A stretch of DNA of 64,000 bases from DATFWC01 sp963777755 (GCA_963777755.1 CAVZSC010000032.1:186001-250000); one strand, 5' to 3'; positions 50,913 to 60,496 are shown, counted from the first letter of the stretch. The notes: generated by a model not told the origin, from the letters alone. Made by a program: numbers and translations.

Positions 50913-53234
50913 ATGTGCAATCGGCAGCGTTCACGACCGAATGCCTTGCCGGCCTTTGCCCGGCGCATCACTCTGGCATCGCCTTTCGCCATGCTCGCCG
51001 TCGGGATCGGCGAGGGCTTTGCCGTCGCCCAGCCGGAACAGCCAAATCTGCCCGTCATCGTCGTCGAGGCCACGCCGAAGCCCCGACCGGCCGGCAAACG
51101 GACCCGCAGCTCGCGCCGCGCACCGGTGCAGGTCTCCGGCGTTCCGACACCTGCGGTTCGCCCGGATGCCGCGGGCTCTCCGCCCGCGGTCAGCCTTCCG
51201 GACGGTGTCATTCTCAATGGAGGGCCGCCGCCGGTGGTGACCACCGCCGGGCCGGTCAGCGGCTATCGCGCGCTAACCGGCGTGACCGCCACCAAGACGG
51301 ATACGCCGATCGAGCGCATCCCGCAGTCCATCGCCGTGGTGCCGCGCTCGCTCATCGACGACCAGAAGGCGCTGACCCAGAGCGAGGCCTTGCGCAACGT
51401 CTCGGCAACGATCGGGTTGCCGAGCAACATCCCACGCGGCTTTAACTACAGGGTGCGCGGCTTCGATGCGGAGCGCTACGTCGACGGGCTGCCCAACTTC
51501 CAGGACATCGGCGATTACACCTCGCTCGTGAACACCGAGCGCATCGAGGTGGTCAAAGGTCCCGGCCTGTTCTTCCAGAGCGGCCTCGGCATCGTCGGCG
51601 GCGTGATCAATACCATCTCCAAGCTGCCGACCGCCGTGCCCGTCTATCAGGCGGGCCTCACGGCCGGCGGCTTCAGCCTGTGGAATCCCTGGTTCGACAT
51701 CAATCAGCCGCTGAACCAGAGCGGCTCCGCCTTGTTCCGCATGACCGGGGAGTACGAACGCACGCGCGACTACGTCGACGTGATCGAGCGACAGCGTTAC
51801 TCGCTCAATCCGACGCTCACCTTCACCGACAACGATACGACTTCGCTCACGCTCCAGGGGCGCGTGTCCCACCGCGACGACCAGATCTATATCGGCTTGC
51901 CCGCGACCGGCACGCTCGACCGATCCCTTTTCACCCTGCGGCGCGACCTGTTCGTCGGGCCGCCCGACGTGCCGAAGGGCCTGTCGGAGAGCAACGGCAT
52001 GACCGCGCGCTTCGATCGCGCGCTGAGCGATGTCTGGTCGCTCGATGTGATCGCACGCTACGGCGAGACGCGCCTGCGGACGCCCTCCCAGTTCTACTTC
52101 TTCAACCGCCCGGACTTCGGCACCGTCTTCGCCATGTCGAACGTGAACACGCCGCAGGACACGAAGGAGCTCTCGGTCAGCCCAAGCCTGACTGCCAGGT
52201 TCGACATCGGCGAATCCAGGAACACGCTCCTCCTGGGGGCCGACTACAATCGGGTCGCCGAAAACGCGACCACCTGGGCTGCCTTTGCCGGGCTCACGAA
52301 TTTCGCCGTTCCGAACCCGGTATTCCCCCGCTACATCGATCCGGTCGGGTCGGGACAGGCCATCCCCGCCTCGAATGTGAACGTCAACAGCGGGATGGTC
52401 GCGCAATGGCAGTCGACCGTATGGAGCCGGTTGCACCTGCTCGCGGGCGCGCGCCTGGGGCTGGTCGATATCGTCGGATCGCGCCCGGTCGTGCAAGCGC
52501 AGGCCCCGTTCCACACCGAGGAGGCCAAGGTGCTTCCGCGCGCGGGCGCAGCTTACGATCTCGTCCCTGGCGTGACCGTGTTCGGCGGCTATGGCGAAGG
52601 GTTGCGCGCGGTGCGGCTGTTTGCCGGCACGGGGGTGCCGAAGCCGGAGGAATCAGCCCAGCTGGAAGCCGGCCTGAAGCTCGTGCTGCCATTCGGATTC
52701 AGCGGCACCTTGGCGGCGTTCGATCTCACGCGGCGCAACGTGGTCAGCAGCGACCCGCGCAATCCGCTCCTGCAGATCCAGACCGGCGAGCAGCGCTCGC
52801 GCGGCTTCGACACGGATCTCACCTGGCAGCCGATACCCGGTCTGCAGATGATCGTCAGCTATGCCCATGTCGAAGCCGAGATCACCAAGGACGAGCTTCT
52901 TCCCGTGGGGAACCTGGTCGACCGCGTGCCGCAGAACTCCGGGCGCCTGTGGGCGAACTTCAAATTCCAGGAGGGATGGCTCCGGAACGTGTCGGTGGGC
53001 GCGGGCTTCTACGCCGCCTCGCGCCAGGCAATCTCGCTGGACAACCAGTTTCTCACACCCGGCTTTGTCACGCTCGACGCCAAGGTCGGCTACGACAGCG
53101 AGCGCTGGAGCATCGCGCTGACGGGCAAGAACCTGACCAACCGTCAGTATTTCATCCCGTACCCGTTTGCGAACGGGCGTGTCGCGCCGGGCGAGCCGTT
53201 CACGGTTTTCGCGGCGGCGACGATCAGGAATTGA
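50913..53234 (+). CDS. TonB-dependent siderophore receptor
   Basis: 773 residues from ATG 50913. Signal region ITLASPFAMLAVGIGEGFAVAQ (about 18-39), TonB box LPVIVVEATP (about 45-54), then an Arg/Pro-rich linker. The plug has TPIERIPQSIAVVPRSLIDDQKALTQSEALRNV and RIEVVKGP, typical of FhuA/FcuA-type ferric siderophore receptors. The barrel has YGEGLRA... and ends AAATIRN. A long N-terminal linker (about 55-120) may be an extension before the plug. No siderophore ABC genes are adjacent. Confidence 0.9.
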   Translation: MCNRQRSRPNALPAFARRITLASPFAMLAVGIGEGFAVAQPEQPNLPVIVVEATPKPRPAGKRTRSSRRAPVQVSGVPTPAVRPDAAGSPPAVSLPDGVILNGGPPPVVTTAGPVSGYRALTGVTATKTDTPIERIPQSIAVVPRSLIDDQKALTQSEALRNVSATIGLPSNIPRGFNYRVRGFDAERYVDGLPNFQDIGDYTSLVNTERIEVVKGPGLFFQSGLGIVGGVINTISKLPTAVPVYQAGLTAGGFSLWNPWFDINQPLNQSGSALFRMTGEYERTRDYVDVIERQRYSLNPTLTFTDNDTTSLTLQGRVSHRDDQIYIGLPATGTLDRSLFTLRRDLFVGPPDVPKGLSESNGMTARFDRALSDVWSLDVIARYGETRLRTPSQFYFFNRPDFGTVFAMSNVNTPQDTKELSVSPSLTARFDIGESRNTLLLGADYNRVAENATTWAAFAGLTNFAVPNPVFPRYIDPVGSGQAIPASNVNVNSGMVAQWQSTVWSRLHLLAGARLGLVDIVGSRPVVQAQAPFHTEEAKVLPRAGAAYDLVPGVTVFGGYGEGLRAVRLFAGTGVPKPEESAQLEAGLKLVLPFGFSGTLAAFDLTRRNVVSSDPRNPLLQIQTGEQRSRGFDTDLTWQPIPGLQMIVSYAHVEAEITKDELLPVGNLVDRVPQNSGRLWANFKFQEGWLRNVSVGAGFYAASRQAISLDNQFLTPGFVTLDAKVGYDSERWSIALTGKNLTNRQYFIPYPFANGRVAPGEPFTVFAAATIRN

Positions 53235-53290
53235 GTGCGAGAGTTACGGGGAGGCGTGAGGTGCGCCCGCTGCGTTTCTTCGGCCTCATC

Positions 53291-53348
53291 CTGAGGTGCT
53301 CGGCGCATCGCTCGCAATGAATCTCCATTGGCACTGCGCGCGCCGAGC
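53291..53348. repeat. intergenic repeat, copy B (intact)
   Basis: 58 bases, 53 identical to copy A at 45128-45185. Here the element is uninterrupted: CCTCATCCTGAGG precedes it and GCCTCGAAGGAGG follows. It is flanked by further GC-rich inverted segments up to about 53445. The copy shows what the IS110 target looked like before insertion. Confidence 0.87.
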
Positions 53349-53466
53349 CTCGAAGGAGGAGGCCGCTGCTGAGTCGCACCGGCCGCCCTCGGCCTTCGAG
53401 ACGCGCCCAAGAGTGGGCGCTCCTCAGGCTGAGGGCGGAAGGACGCAGAGCCATACGTCACGAGCT

Positions 53467-55716
53467 TCACGCCTCCGCCTCGCTCGTCATCAATGTCCTC
53501 TCCCTTGCCTGGCGGTAACCGGCGTCGCGCGGCACCTCCGGCGGCTCGGCGGGGTAGACCTTGCACAGCAGGCCCTTCAGCGGGCTCGAGCCGAGCGCGA
53601 CGTCGCAATTGTCGGGATCGTCGTCGGTCAGCACGTTGGAGCACACCTCGAAGATGCCGTGATCCGGCCCGGTCCATTCGGGCAGCCACCAGCCGTGCGG
53701 CACCGAGGCGACCGCCGGGTTGGTGCGGGGCGAGCAGTTCACCCGCATGCGCAGCTTGCCGCGCCGCGTCTCGATCCAGGCGTAGCCCTTGTCGGTGAGC
53801 CCGTATTTCGCGGCGGTCTCGGGATTGATCTCCAGCAGCGGCTCGGGCTGCAGCCGGCGCAGGCTCGGCACCTGGCGGCCCATCGAATGCCAGTACATCG
53901 GCTGCTTCACGCCGGTGTTGAGGATCAGCGGGTACTCCTTGAACACGTCGGGCGATGCCACCGGGCTCTCGTTCGGCTCGACATGGGCGGGCAGCGGGTC
54001 GTAGCCCCACTCCTCCATGATGGTCGACCAGATCTCGAACTTAGCCGTAGGCGTGCCGAACCCGTCCTGCTCGTACTTCTTGTAGCGCATCGGCTCGACC
54101 ACGTAGTCGTGCTTCTTCAGCTCGTCCCAGTCCATGCCCATCGGCTTCAGCGCCTCGTTGGCGAACTGCTCGACCGAGGGGAAATAGTCGCGATAGCCGA
54201 GCGCCTGGCCGAGCCCGATGATGAACTCCCAGTCGGAGCGCCGCTCGCCCACCTGCGCGACCTTGCGCGAGGAGGTATCCATGAACATGCCGCCCGGCCC
54301 CTTCACGTGCATGTGCAGCCGCGGCTCGTCGCGTTCCATGTTGCCGGCCGCCGGCAGCACCACGTCGGCATATTCGGCGGTCGGCGTCATGAAGATGTCC
54401 TGCACCACCAGGAGGTCGAGCTTGCGCAGCGCCGCCACCACGTTCTCCGTGTTCGGGTAGCAGGTGGCGGTGTTGTTGCCGACCACCACCAGCGCCTTCA
54501 CCGGATAGGGCTTCCCGGTGTTGATGGCATGGAACAGGCTCGGCGGGTGCGCGTACGCATAAGGCGTCAGGTTGAGCGCCTTGAATCGGTCCCCGCCGAG
54601 CCGCTTCGCCGCCTGCTCGGGAGACAGGTGGTCCCACAGCTCGGGATAGTTGAGCCGCGGCGCCGGCCAGAAGCAGTTGCCGCCCGGCACGTCGAGGTTG
54701 CCGGTGATGCCCATGAGGATCAACAGCGCGCGCGTCGCCTGGAACGTGTTGATGCCGAGCTGGTCGGTGCCGTTGCCCCAGGCGATGGTGGCCGGCTTGG
54801 TGCGCGCATAGAGCCGCGCTGCGGCGCGGATGTCGTCGGCGTTGCACCAGGTGATGTCGGCGACCTTGTCGACCGGGTACGCCTTCACCCGCTCCTTCAG
54901 CTCCTCGAAGCCGTGGCACCAGTTCGCCACGAACTCCTTGTCGTAGAGCTCCTCGGCGATGATGACGTTCATCCATCCGAGCGCCATGGCGGCGTCGGTG
55001 CCGGGGCGCAGGGGCAGCCAGATGTCGCCCTTGCCGGCGGCCGCGGGCTTGCGCGGATCGACGATGATGCTGACCGGGTCGCGCTTGAGCGCGCGGGTCA
55101 TCGGCGTGTGGCCGATCAGGCCGTGGTCGTTGCTGGTGCGCTTCTGCGAGCCCCATTCGACGATTGCTGCGGGGTTGCTGTAGAAGTCGGAGATCGCGAC
55201 CGTGTCCCACAGCTTGCCCGAATGCTTGCCGGCGGCCGTTACCTTGCACACGGCGACGCGCGGCCCGTAGCAGAAATAGCCGACCGAGATGACGTTGGGG
55301 CTGCCGAACACGTTGGCGAGCCGGCAGGTGACGTGGTTGTTGTTGATCGAGGTGCCGCGCGCGAACGCCACCGCCTCGGCGCCGTGCGCCGCACGGATCG
55401 CCAGCATCTTCTCGGCGATGTAGGCGAGCGCCTCGTCCCAAGTGACGCGCCGCCACGCCATCGCGCCCTTCTCGCCGATGCGGATCATCGGGTGGTCGAT
55501 CCGGTCCGGGTGGTAGAGCTGCTCGATCGATGGGCGCCCGCCCTTGGAGCACAGGAGGCCGTCGTTGATCGGGTTGTCGGGGTCGCCGACGACCTTCTCC
55601 ACCACGCCGTCCTTGACTGTGATGATGGTGCCGCAGCCGCCGTGACACATGCGGCAGATCGCCTTCACGGTCTCGACGATGTGCGCGCCCGCCTGCCGAA
55701 TGCCCTGCAATTCCAT
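53467..55716 (-). CDS. molybdopterin (bis-MGD) oxidoreductase, DMSO-reductase family
   Basis: 749 residues from ATG 55716. A [4Fe-4S] motif C21-x2-C24-x3-C28-x27-C56 is followed by the bis-MGD domains (GSQKRTSNDHG, YEQDGFGTPTAKFEIWS, GVKQPMYWHSMGRQ). The likely Mo ligand is Cys in GYFCYGPR. There is no Tat signal, so it is cytoplasmic. No electron-transfer or membrane subunits are adjacent, so it is a lone catalytic subunit, perhaps of the non-redox type (hydratase/transhydroxylase) or using a soluble partner. The substrate is unknown. Confidence 0.9.
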   Translation of the reverse strand: MELQGIRQAGAHIVETVKAICRMCHGGCGTIITVKDGVVEKVVGDPDNPINDGLLCSKGGRPSIEQLYHPDRIDHPMIRIGEKGAMAWRRVTWDEALAYIAEKMLAIRAAHGAEAVAFARGTSINNNHVTCRLANVFGSPNVISVGYFCYGPRVAVCKVTAAGKHSGKLWDTVAISDFYSNPAAIVEWGSQKRTSNDHGLIGHTPMTRALKRDPVSIIVDPRKPAAAGKGDIWLPLRPGTDAAMALGWMNVIIAEELYDKEFVANWCHGFEELKERVKAYPVDKVADITWCNADDIRAAARLYARTKPATIAWGNGTDQLGINTFQATRALLILMGITGNLDVPGGNCFWPAPRLNYPELWDHLSPEQAAKRLGGDRFKALNLTPYAYAHPPSLFHAINTGKPYPVKALVVVGNNTATCYPNTENVVAALRKLDLLVVQDIFMTPTAEYADVVLPAAGNMERDEPRLHMHVKGPGGMFMDTSSRKVAQVGERRSDWEFIIGLGQALGYRDYFPSVEQFANEALKPMGMDWDELKKHDYVVEPMRYKKYEQDGFGTPTAKFEIWSTIMEEWGYDPLPAHVEPNESPVASPDVFKEYPLILNTGVKQPMYWHSMGRQVPSLRRLQPEPLLEINPETAAKYGLTDKGYAWIETRRGKLRMRVNCSPRTNPAVASVPHGWWLPEWTGPDHGIFEVCSNVLTDDDPDNCDVALGSSPLKGLLCKVYPAEPPEVPRDAGYRQARERTLMTSEAEA

Positions 55717-55931
55717 GGTGGTGGCTCCGCGCCGATCAGATGGTGCGACCTCATCTGCATGGCGCGTGCCAGCGCTCCCGGCGGTGAACAGGGCACTCCG
55801 GCGAGGTCCGGGACGGGCTAAATTTGCAAATCCCGCTCGCGCGCCCTCGGGACGGCAACAACAGCAAAATTTGTAATTTCCTGTGGCCAATGGGCTGGCC
55901 GTTCGGGGCTGATGAACCTGCCCAAAGATGT

Positions 55932-55945
55932 GGCATGCTCTTTGC
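55932..55945 (+). promoter_or_regulatory. sigma-54 (RpoN) promoter before the DUF1989 gene
   Basis: TGGCAT-5-TTGC: GG at 55932-55933 and GC at 55944-55945 with exactly ten bases between them, the invariant spacing of RpoN promoters. Transcription would start near 55957, giving a leader of about 47 bases. Palindromic AT-rich ATTTGCAAAT (about 55822-55834) lies upstream where an activator or IHF could bind. It fits nitrogen control. Confidence 0.6.
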
Positions 55946-56003
55946 CACCGGCGGAAGCGCAATGGCGTCCAAGCGGCCGCCTGGATAGCGGGGGAGCAAC
56001 GGG

Positions 56004-56771
56004 ATGGCGGGAATTATCCTTCGGGGAAAGCATGTCAGCGACCGCGAGCGTGCCGCGTTCGTCAAGAAGATGGCGGCGCAGATGCGCACCAAGGCAGTGC
56101 GCAAGATGGCGGAGGCGAAGAGGCGCACCGGCAAGAAGAAGCTCGCCACGGCGCTCGACATCCCGGGCACGATCATCAGCGACGAGGTCAACAAGCCGGG
56201 CGCCAACTACTACGCGCGCGAGCTCAAGAAGGGGACGCGCCTGCGCATCATCGACCTGGGCGGCCAGCAGGCGGTCGACTTCCTGTGCTTCGACCTGGCG
56301 GACCGGCAGGTGCGCTACAACGCCGCCAACTCGATCAAGCTCAACGAGACGCTCTACATCACCACCGGTTTCAAGCTCTATTCGGACACCGCGCAAGTGC
56401 TGATGACCGTGACGGCCGACACGGTCGGCAAGCACGACACGATCGGCGGCGCCTGCTCGAACCAGGTCAACTATCTGCGCTATGGCATCCCGAACACCTG
56501 CAGCTGCCGCGACAATTTCATCGCCGCGCTGAAGAGCGTCGGGCTCGAGCCGCGCGACATCCACGCCAACATCAATTTCTTCATGCACGTGCCGGTGGCC
56601 AAGAGCGGCCGCACCGGCATCCGCGAAGGCCTCTCGCGCCCGGGCGACTTCGTCGAGCTCGTCGCCGAGAAGGACGTGCTGGTGGTGATGTCCAACTGCC
56701 CGCAGTTCTACAACCCGTGCTCGGGCTGGAACCCGACGCCGATCCGGGTGATTGCGTGGCGGCCGGGGTGA
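56004..56771 (+). CDS. urea-carboxylase-associated (DUF1989) protein
   Basis: 255 residues from ATG 56004 with GGGGAG before it. The DUF1989 core starts at about 52 (DIPGTIISDEVNKPGANYYARELKKGTRLRIIDLGGQQAVDFLCF) and has QVNYLRYGIPNTCSCRDNF (metal-binding cysteines likely) and the Asn-rich INFFMHVPV. Residues 1-50 are an unusual Lys/Arg-rich extension (KKMAAQMRTKAVRKMAEAKRRTGKKK). The family acts with urea carboxylase/allophanate metabolism; none of those genes is nearby. A sigma-54 promoter upstream supports nitrogen regulation. Confidence 0.87.
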   Translation: MAGIILRGKHVSDRERAAFVKKMAAQMRTKAVRKMAEAKRRTGKKKLATALDIPGTIISDEVNKPGANYYARELKKGTRLRIIDLGGQQAVDFLCFDLADRQVRYNAANSIKLNETLYITTGFKLYSDTAQVLMTVTADTVGKHDTIGGACSNQVNYLRYGIPNTCSCRDNFIAALKSVGLEPRDIHANINFFMHVPVAKSGRTGIREGLSRPGDFVELVAEKDVLVVMSNCPQFYNPCSGWNPTPIRVIAWRPG

Positions 56772-56941
56772 CGGGATATGGCGAAGCGGGCGACCACCAG
56801 AGGCGCCCGCTTGTTTTTCTGATTTTCGGATTTATCTCAGCGACAAAATTTCCTGACGCATCGCCCCTCGGTGCAATCCCGTCGCACTACTTTAAATTGC
56901 TATACAAGTAAAAACTACCGATTTTTCATTTTTTGCAGAAC

Positions 56942-58451
56942 GTAACTGCCCAGGATGTTGTTGTAAATTTTTCTAGACGGCGGACTCGGTTTCCAATTCA
57001 AGGATTTGGATGAGTCGGGATGCGGCGGCTGAATTGGCCGAACTACCGAGAGAAGACCTGCTTGCGGTGATTGCGGCGCAAGCGGCACAGATTGCGGCTC
57101 TGACGGCGCGGATTGCTCAGTTGGAGCGCCAGTTGGGGCTTGATAGCTCCAACAGCAGCAAGCCGCCATCGAGCGATGGGTTCAAGAAGCCTGTGCGGGT
57201 GAGGAGCCTGCGCGAGCCGTCGGGCAAGCGGCCTGGTGGTCAGAAAGGGCATCCGGGCGAGACCCTGCGCTGCGTGCAGACGGCCGACCATATCATTGAT
57301 CACTTTCCGCAGGCGTGCAGGCGATGCGGAATGGCGCTGACGAGCGCCATGACGACAGGCCACTGCGCCCGACAGGTGTTCGACCTTCCCGAGCCGCGTC
57401 CGGTGGTGACCGAGCACCGCGCCCATGTGTGCAGCTGTCCATCGTGTGGGGCACAGACCAAAGCTGCCTTTCCCACCGCAGTGGCGGCGCCGGTTCAATA
57501 CGGTCCCCGGATCAGCGCCATTGTGGTCTATCTGCTGCACGGCCAGTTCCTGCCCGAAGATCGCTTAGCGGAGTTGATGCATGCTCTGTTCGGGGTGAGC
57601 CTTGTTCCGGCGACCATTGCCCGGATGAGCCGCAGCTGTGCGCAGCGGCTACAGAGCTTCCTCCACGTCGCGCGCGATCATGTGGTCTGTGCCAAGGTCA
57701 AGCATCTGGACGAGACCGGCTTTCGCATCGGCGGCCGAACCCGATGGCTGCACGTCGCCTCCACCGCCCAGCTGACCGTCTACCGGGTCTGTGCCAAGCG
57801 CGGGACCGTCTGGGACCACATGATCGGTATTGCGGTGCATGACCACTGGAAGCCCTACTACACCATGGGGGGCGTACGTCATGCGTTGTGCAACGCGCAT
57901 CATTTGCGCGAATTGAAGGCACTCGTCGACATCGACAAGGAGAACTGGGCGCGCAGGATGCAAATCCTGCTGCGCCGGGCCTGCCACGCCGTAAACCTCG
58001 CCCGCCAGAAAGAGCGGCCGCTCAAACCGAGCCTCGTTGCCCTCATCGAGGGACGCTATGATGCCATCGTGGCGAAGGGGCTCGCCTTCCATTGCAGACG
58101 GCCGGCGCTGCGCCGTGCGCAGCGGCGTGGCCGGAAGCCAAACCGCACCGGCCACAATCTTCTCCTGCGCCTCGAAGAACGCAGGGACGACGTGCTGCGA
58201 TTCCTGCACGATCCGGATGTGCCCTTCACAAACAACCAGGCCGAAGCCGACATCCGCATGATGAAGCTGCGGCAGAAAATCTCCGGCGGCTTCCGCACTC
58301 AGGCCAGCGCCCAGGACTTCGCTACCATCCGCTCCATGCTCTCCACCGCCAAAAAGCAAGGCTGGGACCTCATCTCCGCCCTCATGCAGCCCCCCGATAG
58401 CCTCCTCCGATCCCTCCAAACCGCCTGAACGCCAACATCCTGGGCAGTTAC
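56942..58451 (+). mobile_element. IS66-family insertion sequence
   Basis: 1,510 bases bounded by perfect 19-bp inverted repeats beginning GTAACTGCCCAGG (56942-56960, 58433-58451); GTAA is the standard IS66 terminus. Flanks TGCAGAAC (56934-56941) and TGCAAAAC (58452-58459) are an 8-bp target duplication with one mismatch, as IS66 makes 8-bp duplications. Only the transposase is present, without the tnpA/tnpB accessory genes. Confidence 0.92.
57010..58428 (+). CDS. IS66-family transposase
   Basis: 472 residues. N-terminal coiled coil (AAQAAQIAALTARIAQLERQLG) and LDSSNSSKPPSSDG, then a zinc-finger-like part (CRRCGM, CSCPSCGAQ), the DDE core starting HLDETGFRIGGR, with HDHWKPYY and CNAHHLRELK, and the final Glu in NNQAEADIRMMKLRQKISGGFRT. 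The gene is complete and appears functional. It matches the ISBst12-type single-gene IS66 elements by length. Confidence 0.93.
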   Translation: MSRDAAAELAELPREDLLAVIAAQAAQIAALTARIAQLERQLGLDSSNSSKPPSSDGFKKPVRVRSLREPSGKRPGGQKGHPGETLRCVQTADHIIDHFPQACRRCGMALTSAMTTGHCARQVFDLPEPRPVVTEHRAHVCSCPSCGAQTKAAFPTAVAAPVQYGPRISAIVVYLLHGQFLPEDRLAELMHALFGVSLVPATIARMSRSCAQRLQSFLHVARDHVVCAKVKHLDETGFRIGGRTRWLHVASTAQLTVYRVCAKRGTVWDHMIGIAVHDHWKPYYTMGGVRHALCNAHHLRELKALVDIDKENWARRMQILLRRACHAVNLARQKERPLKPSLVALIEGRYDAIVAKGLAFHCRRPALRRAQRRGRKPNRTGHNLLLRLEERRDDVLRFLHDPDVPFTNNQAEADIRMMKLRQKISGGFRTQASAQDFATIRSMLSTAKKQGWDLISALMQPPDSLLRSLQTA

Positions 58452-58503
58452 TGCAAAACGAACTCGTTTACCGATTGCCGAGGACTTACAAGGTCCTGCG
58501 CCC

Positions 58504-59826
58504 CTACAGCCGGAACAGGATCGTCGGCAGCCAGGTCGCGGTCGACGGCACGAAATAGACCACCACACCGGTGAGCACGATCATCGCCAGGAACGGCACC
58601 ACGCCGCGGTACATGTCCATGTAGGTGATCTCCTTCGGCGCGATCGAGCGCAGATAGAAGATCGACGGCGCCATCGGCGGCGTCAGGTAGGACGTCTGCA
58701 GGATCGTCAGGACCAGGACGGCGAACCACAGCGGGTCGATGCCGAGCGTCGGCACCACCGCGCTGAAGATCGGGATGGTGATCAGCAGGATCGAGATCCA
58801 CTCGAGGATGAAGCCGAGCAGGAACACGATGGTGAGGAACACCATGATGGTCCCGGTCGGCCCCAGATCGAGCGCCGCAATGGCGCTTCGGATCATCGTG
58901 TGGCCGCCATTCACCATGAAGATGCTGGTGAACACGGTGCCGCCCAGGATGATGGTCATCGCCATGGCACTGATCAGCACGGTTCGCCGGAACGCCTCGA
59001 TCACCACGGGCCACTTGAAGTCGCCGTAGGCGACGACCAGCAGCAGAGCCCCGAGCGCGCCGATCGCCGCCGATTCGGTCGGCGACGCGATGCCCATGAA
59101 GATGGTGCCGAGCACCGCGATAATGAGGGCGACGCAGGGAACAAGCGCGGTGAACAGGAGCCACAGCTTCTCGCTCCAGGGAACGTCCCGCTCTTCCAGC
59201 AGCAGCGGCGGGGCATCCTGCGGGTAGAATTTGCAGCGCAGGTAGATGTAGATCATGAACAGCGCCGTGTTCACCAGCCCGGGAATCATGGTGCCGGCGA
59301 TCAGGTCGCCCATCGGCAGGTCGGCGACGGTGGCGTAGACCACGACGGTGACCGACGGCGGAATGATGGTGCCGAGCGAGCCGCCGCCGCAGATGGTCCC
59401 CGAGATCAGGTCCTTCTTGTACCCGGCCTGCAGCATGGCGGGAATCGCCATCAGGCCGACCACGATCTCGCAGGCGCCGACGGTGCCGGAACTCGCCGAG
59501 AAGATCGCGCACATGATGATGACGGCCTGCGACAGGCCGCCGGGGCTGCGGCCGATCCACACCCGCAGCGCGCGGAACAGGCGGTCGGAGATGCTGGAGC
59601 TTTCGAAGATCGCTCCCATGAAGACGAACAGCGGGATCTGGATGAGGACGAAATTGCCGGCGACGTCGACGACGCGGCCGAACAGCTGCTGGCCGAACGC
59701 GGGGCCGAAGATGCCGTAGCCGAACAGGAGCGCCGTCGCGATGAGGGCGAAGGCGACCGGGAAGCCGAGGAAGATCATCGCGAACAAGGCGGGGAACATC
59801 AGCCCCGCAGCGGGAATCGCGAACAT
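58504..59826 (-). CDS. TRAP transporter large permease (DctM)
   Basis: 440 residues, about twelve helices in two inverted halves. Family marks: FLGFPVAFALIATALLFG, IPLFVFMGAIFESSSI, ASSGTVGACEIVVGL, SLGTIIPPSVTVVVYATVA, and the ending IVLTGVVVYFVPSTATWLP. It is the ion-coupled channel of a TRAP importer. It follows the DctQ-type gene by 15 bases. It begins right after the IS66 insertion on its downstream side, and it is not disrupted. Confidence 0.92.
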   Translation of the reverse strand: MFAIPAAGLMFPALFAMIFLGFPVAFALIATALLFGYGIFGPAFGQQLFGRVVDVAGNFVLIQIPLFVFMGAIFESSSISDRLFRALRVWIGRSPGGLSQAVIIMCAIFSASSGTVGACEIVVGLMAIPAMLQAGYKKDLISGTICGGGSLGTIIPPSVTVVVYATVADLPMGDLIAGTMIPGLVNTALFMIYIYLRCKFYPQDAPPLLLEERDVPWSEKLWLLFTALVPCVALIIAVLGTIFMGIASPTESAAIGALGALLLVVAYGDFKWPVVIEAFRRTVLISAMAMTIILGGTVFTSIFMVNGGHTMIRSAIAALDLGPTGTIMVFLTIVFLLGFILEWISILLITIPIFSAVVPTLGIDPLWFAVLVLTILQTSYLTPPMAPSIFYLRSIAPKEITYMDMYRGVVPFLAMIVLTGVVVYFVPSTATWLPTILFRL

Positions 59827-59841
59827 GCTCGCGGACCTTCC

Positions 59842-60456
59842 TCAGCTCTTCTCGGCGGCGAGCGCCGCGAGGTCGCCGGGCATCGGCGCGTCGATTGTCC
59901 GGACGGCGACGGCGGGACTGTCGGCGGACGGGCCGGCCTGCGCGCCGACCGCCGCGGTCGGCCGGATGACCTGCATGAGGTGGCGCACCATCTCGGCCAG
60001 CACCTGCAGGACCAATGCGACCAGGCCGGTCGCCAGCGCCGAATAATACGGCCAGATCAGCGGCGCCCACGGGCTGACGCGCTCGACCTGGCCGGTGACG
60101 AAGGCGTTCCAGGCTTCGCTCACCGCCGCCCGGGCGAGGATGAAGATCGCCGGCAGGAACAGCGCCGCATAGAAGAAGAGGTTGACGGCGTGCTGCACGC
60201 GAAGCGGCAGGCGGCTCGACAGGAAATCGATGCGCACGTGCTCGTTGCGCAGGAGCGCATAGGGCACCGCCGCGACGAAGATCACACCGCTCAGCATGTA
60301 GGACACGTCGAACGCCCACAGGGTCGGCGAGTCGAAGCCGCGACGCACGACCATCTCATAGCTCATGACGACGATGAGGATCGCCGTCATGACCATGGTG
60401 ATGCCGCCGAGGATCCGCGACAGCCAGTCGATGACCAAGAGCAGTCGTGTGAACAT
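59842..60456 (-). CDS. TRAP transporter small permease (DctQ)
   Basis: 204 residues with four helices, at about 8-30, 47-68, 87-107 and 126-150. EHVRIDFLSSRLPLRVQHAVNLFFYAALF is the standard DctQ loop. The extra C-terminal tail of about 40 residues (Pro/Ala-rich, VGAQAGPSADSPAVAV) is longer than usual. It pairs with DctM just downstream and lies 40 bases after dctP. Confidence 0.88.
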   Translation of the reverse strand: MFTRLLLVIDWLSRILGGITMVMTAILIVVMSYEMVVRRGFDSPTLWAFDVSYMLSGVIFVAAVPYALLRNEHVRIDFLSSRLPLRVQHAVNLFFYAALFLPAIFILARAAVSEAWNAFVTGQVERVSPWAPLIWPYYSALATGLVALVLQVLAEMVRHLMQVIRPTAAVGAQAGPSADSPAVAVRTIDAPMPGDLAALAAEKS

Positions 60457-60496
60457 GCTGGCACGGCTCCCGCTGGCCGCAACGGCGGGCGGCTTT

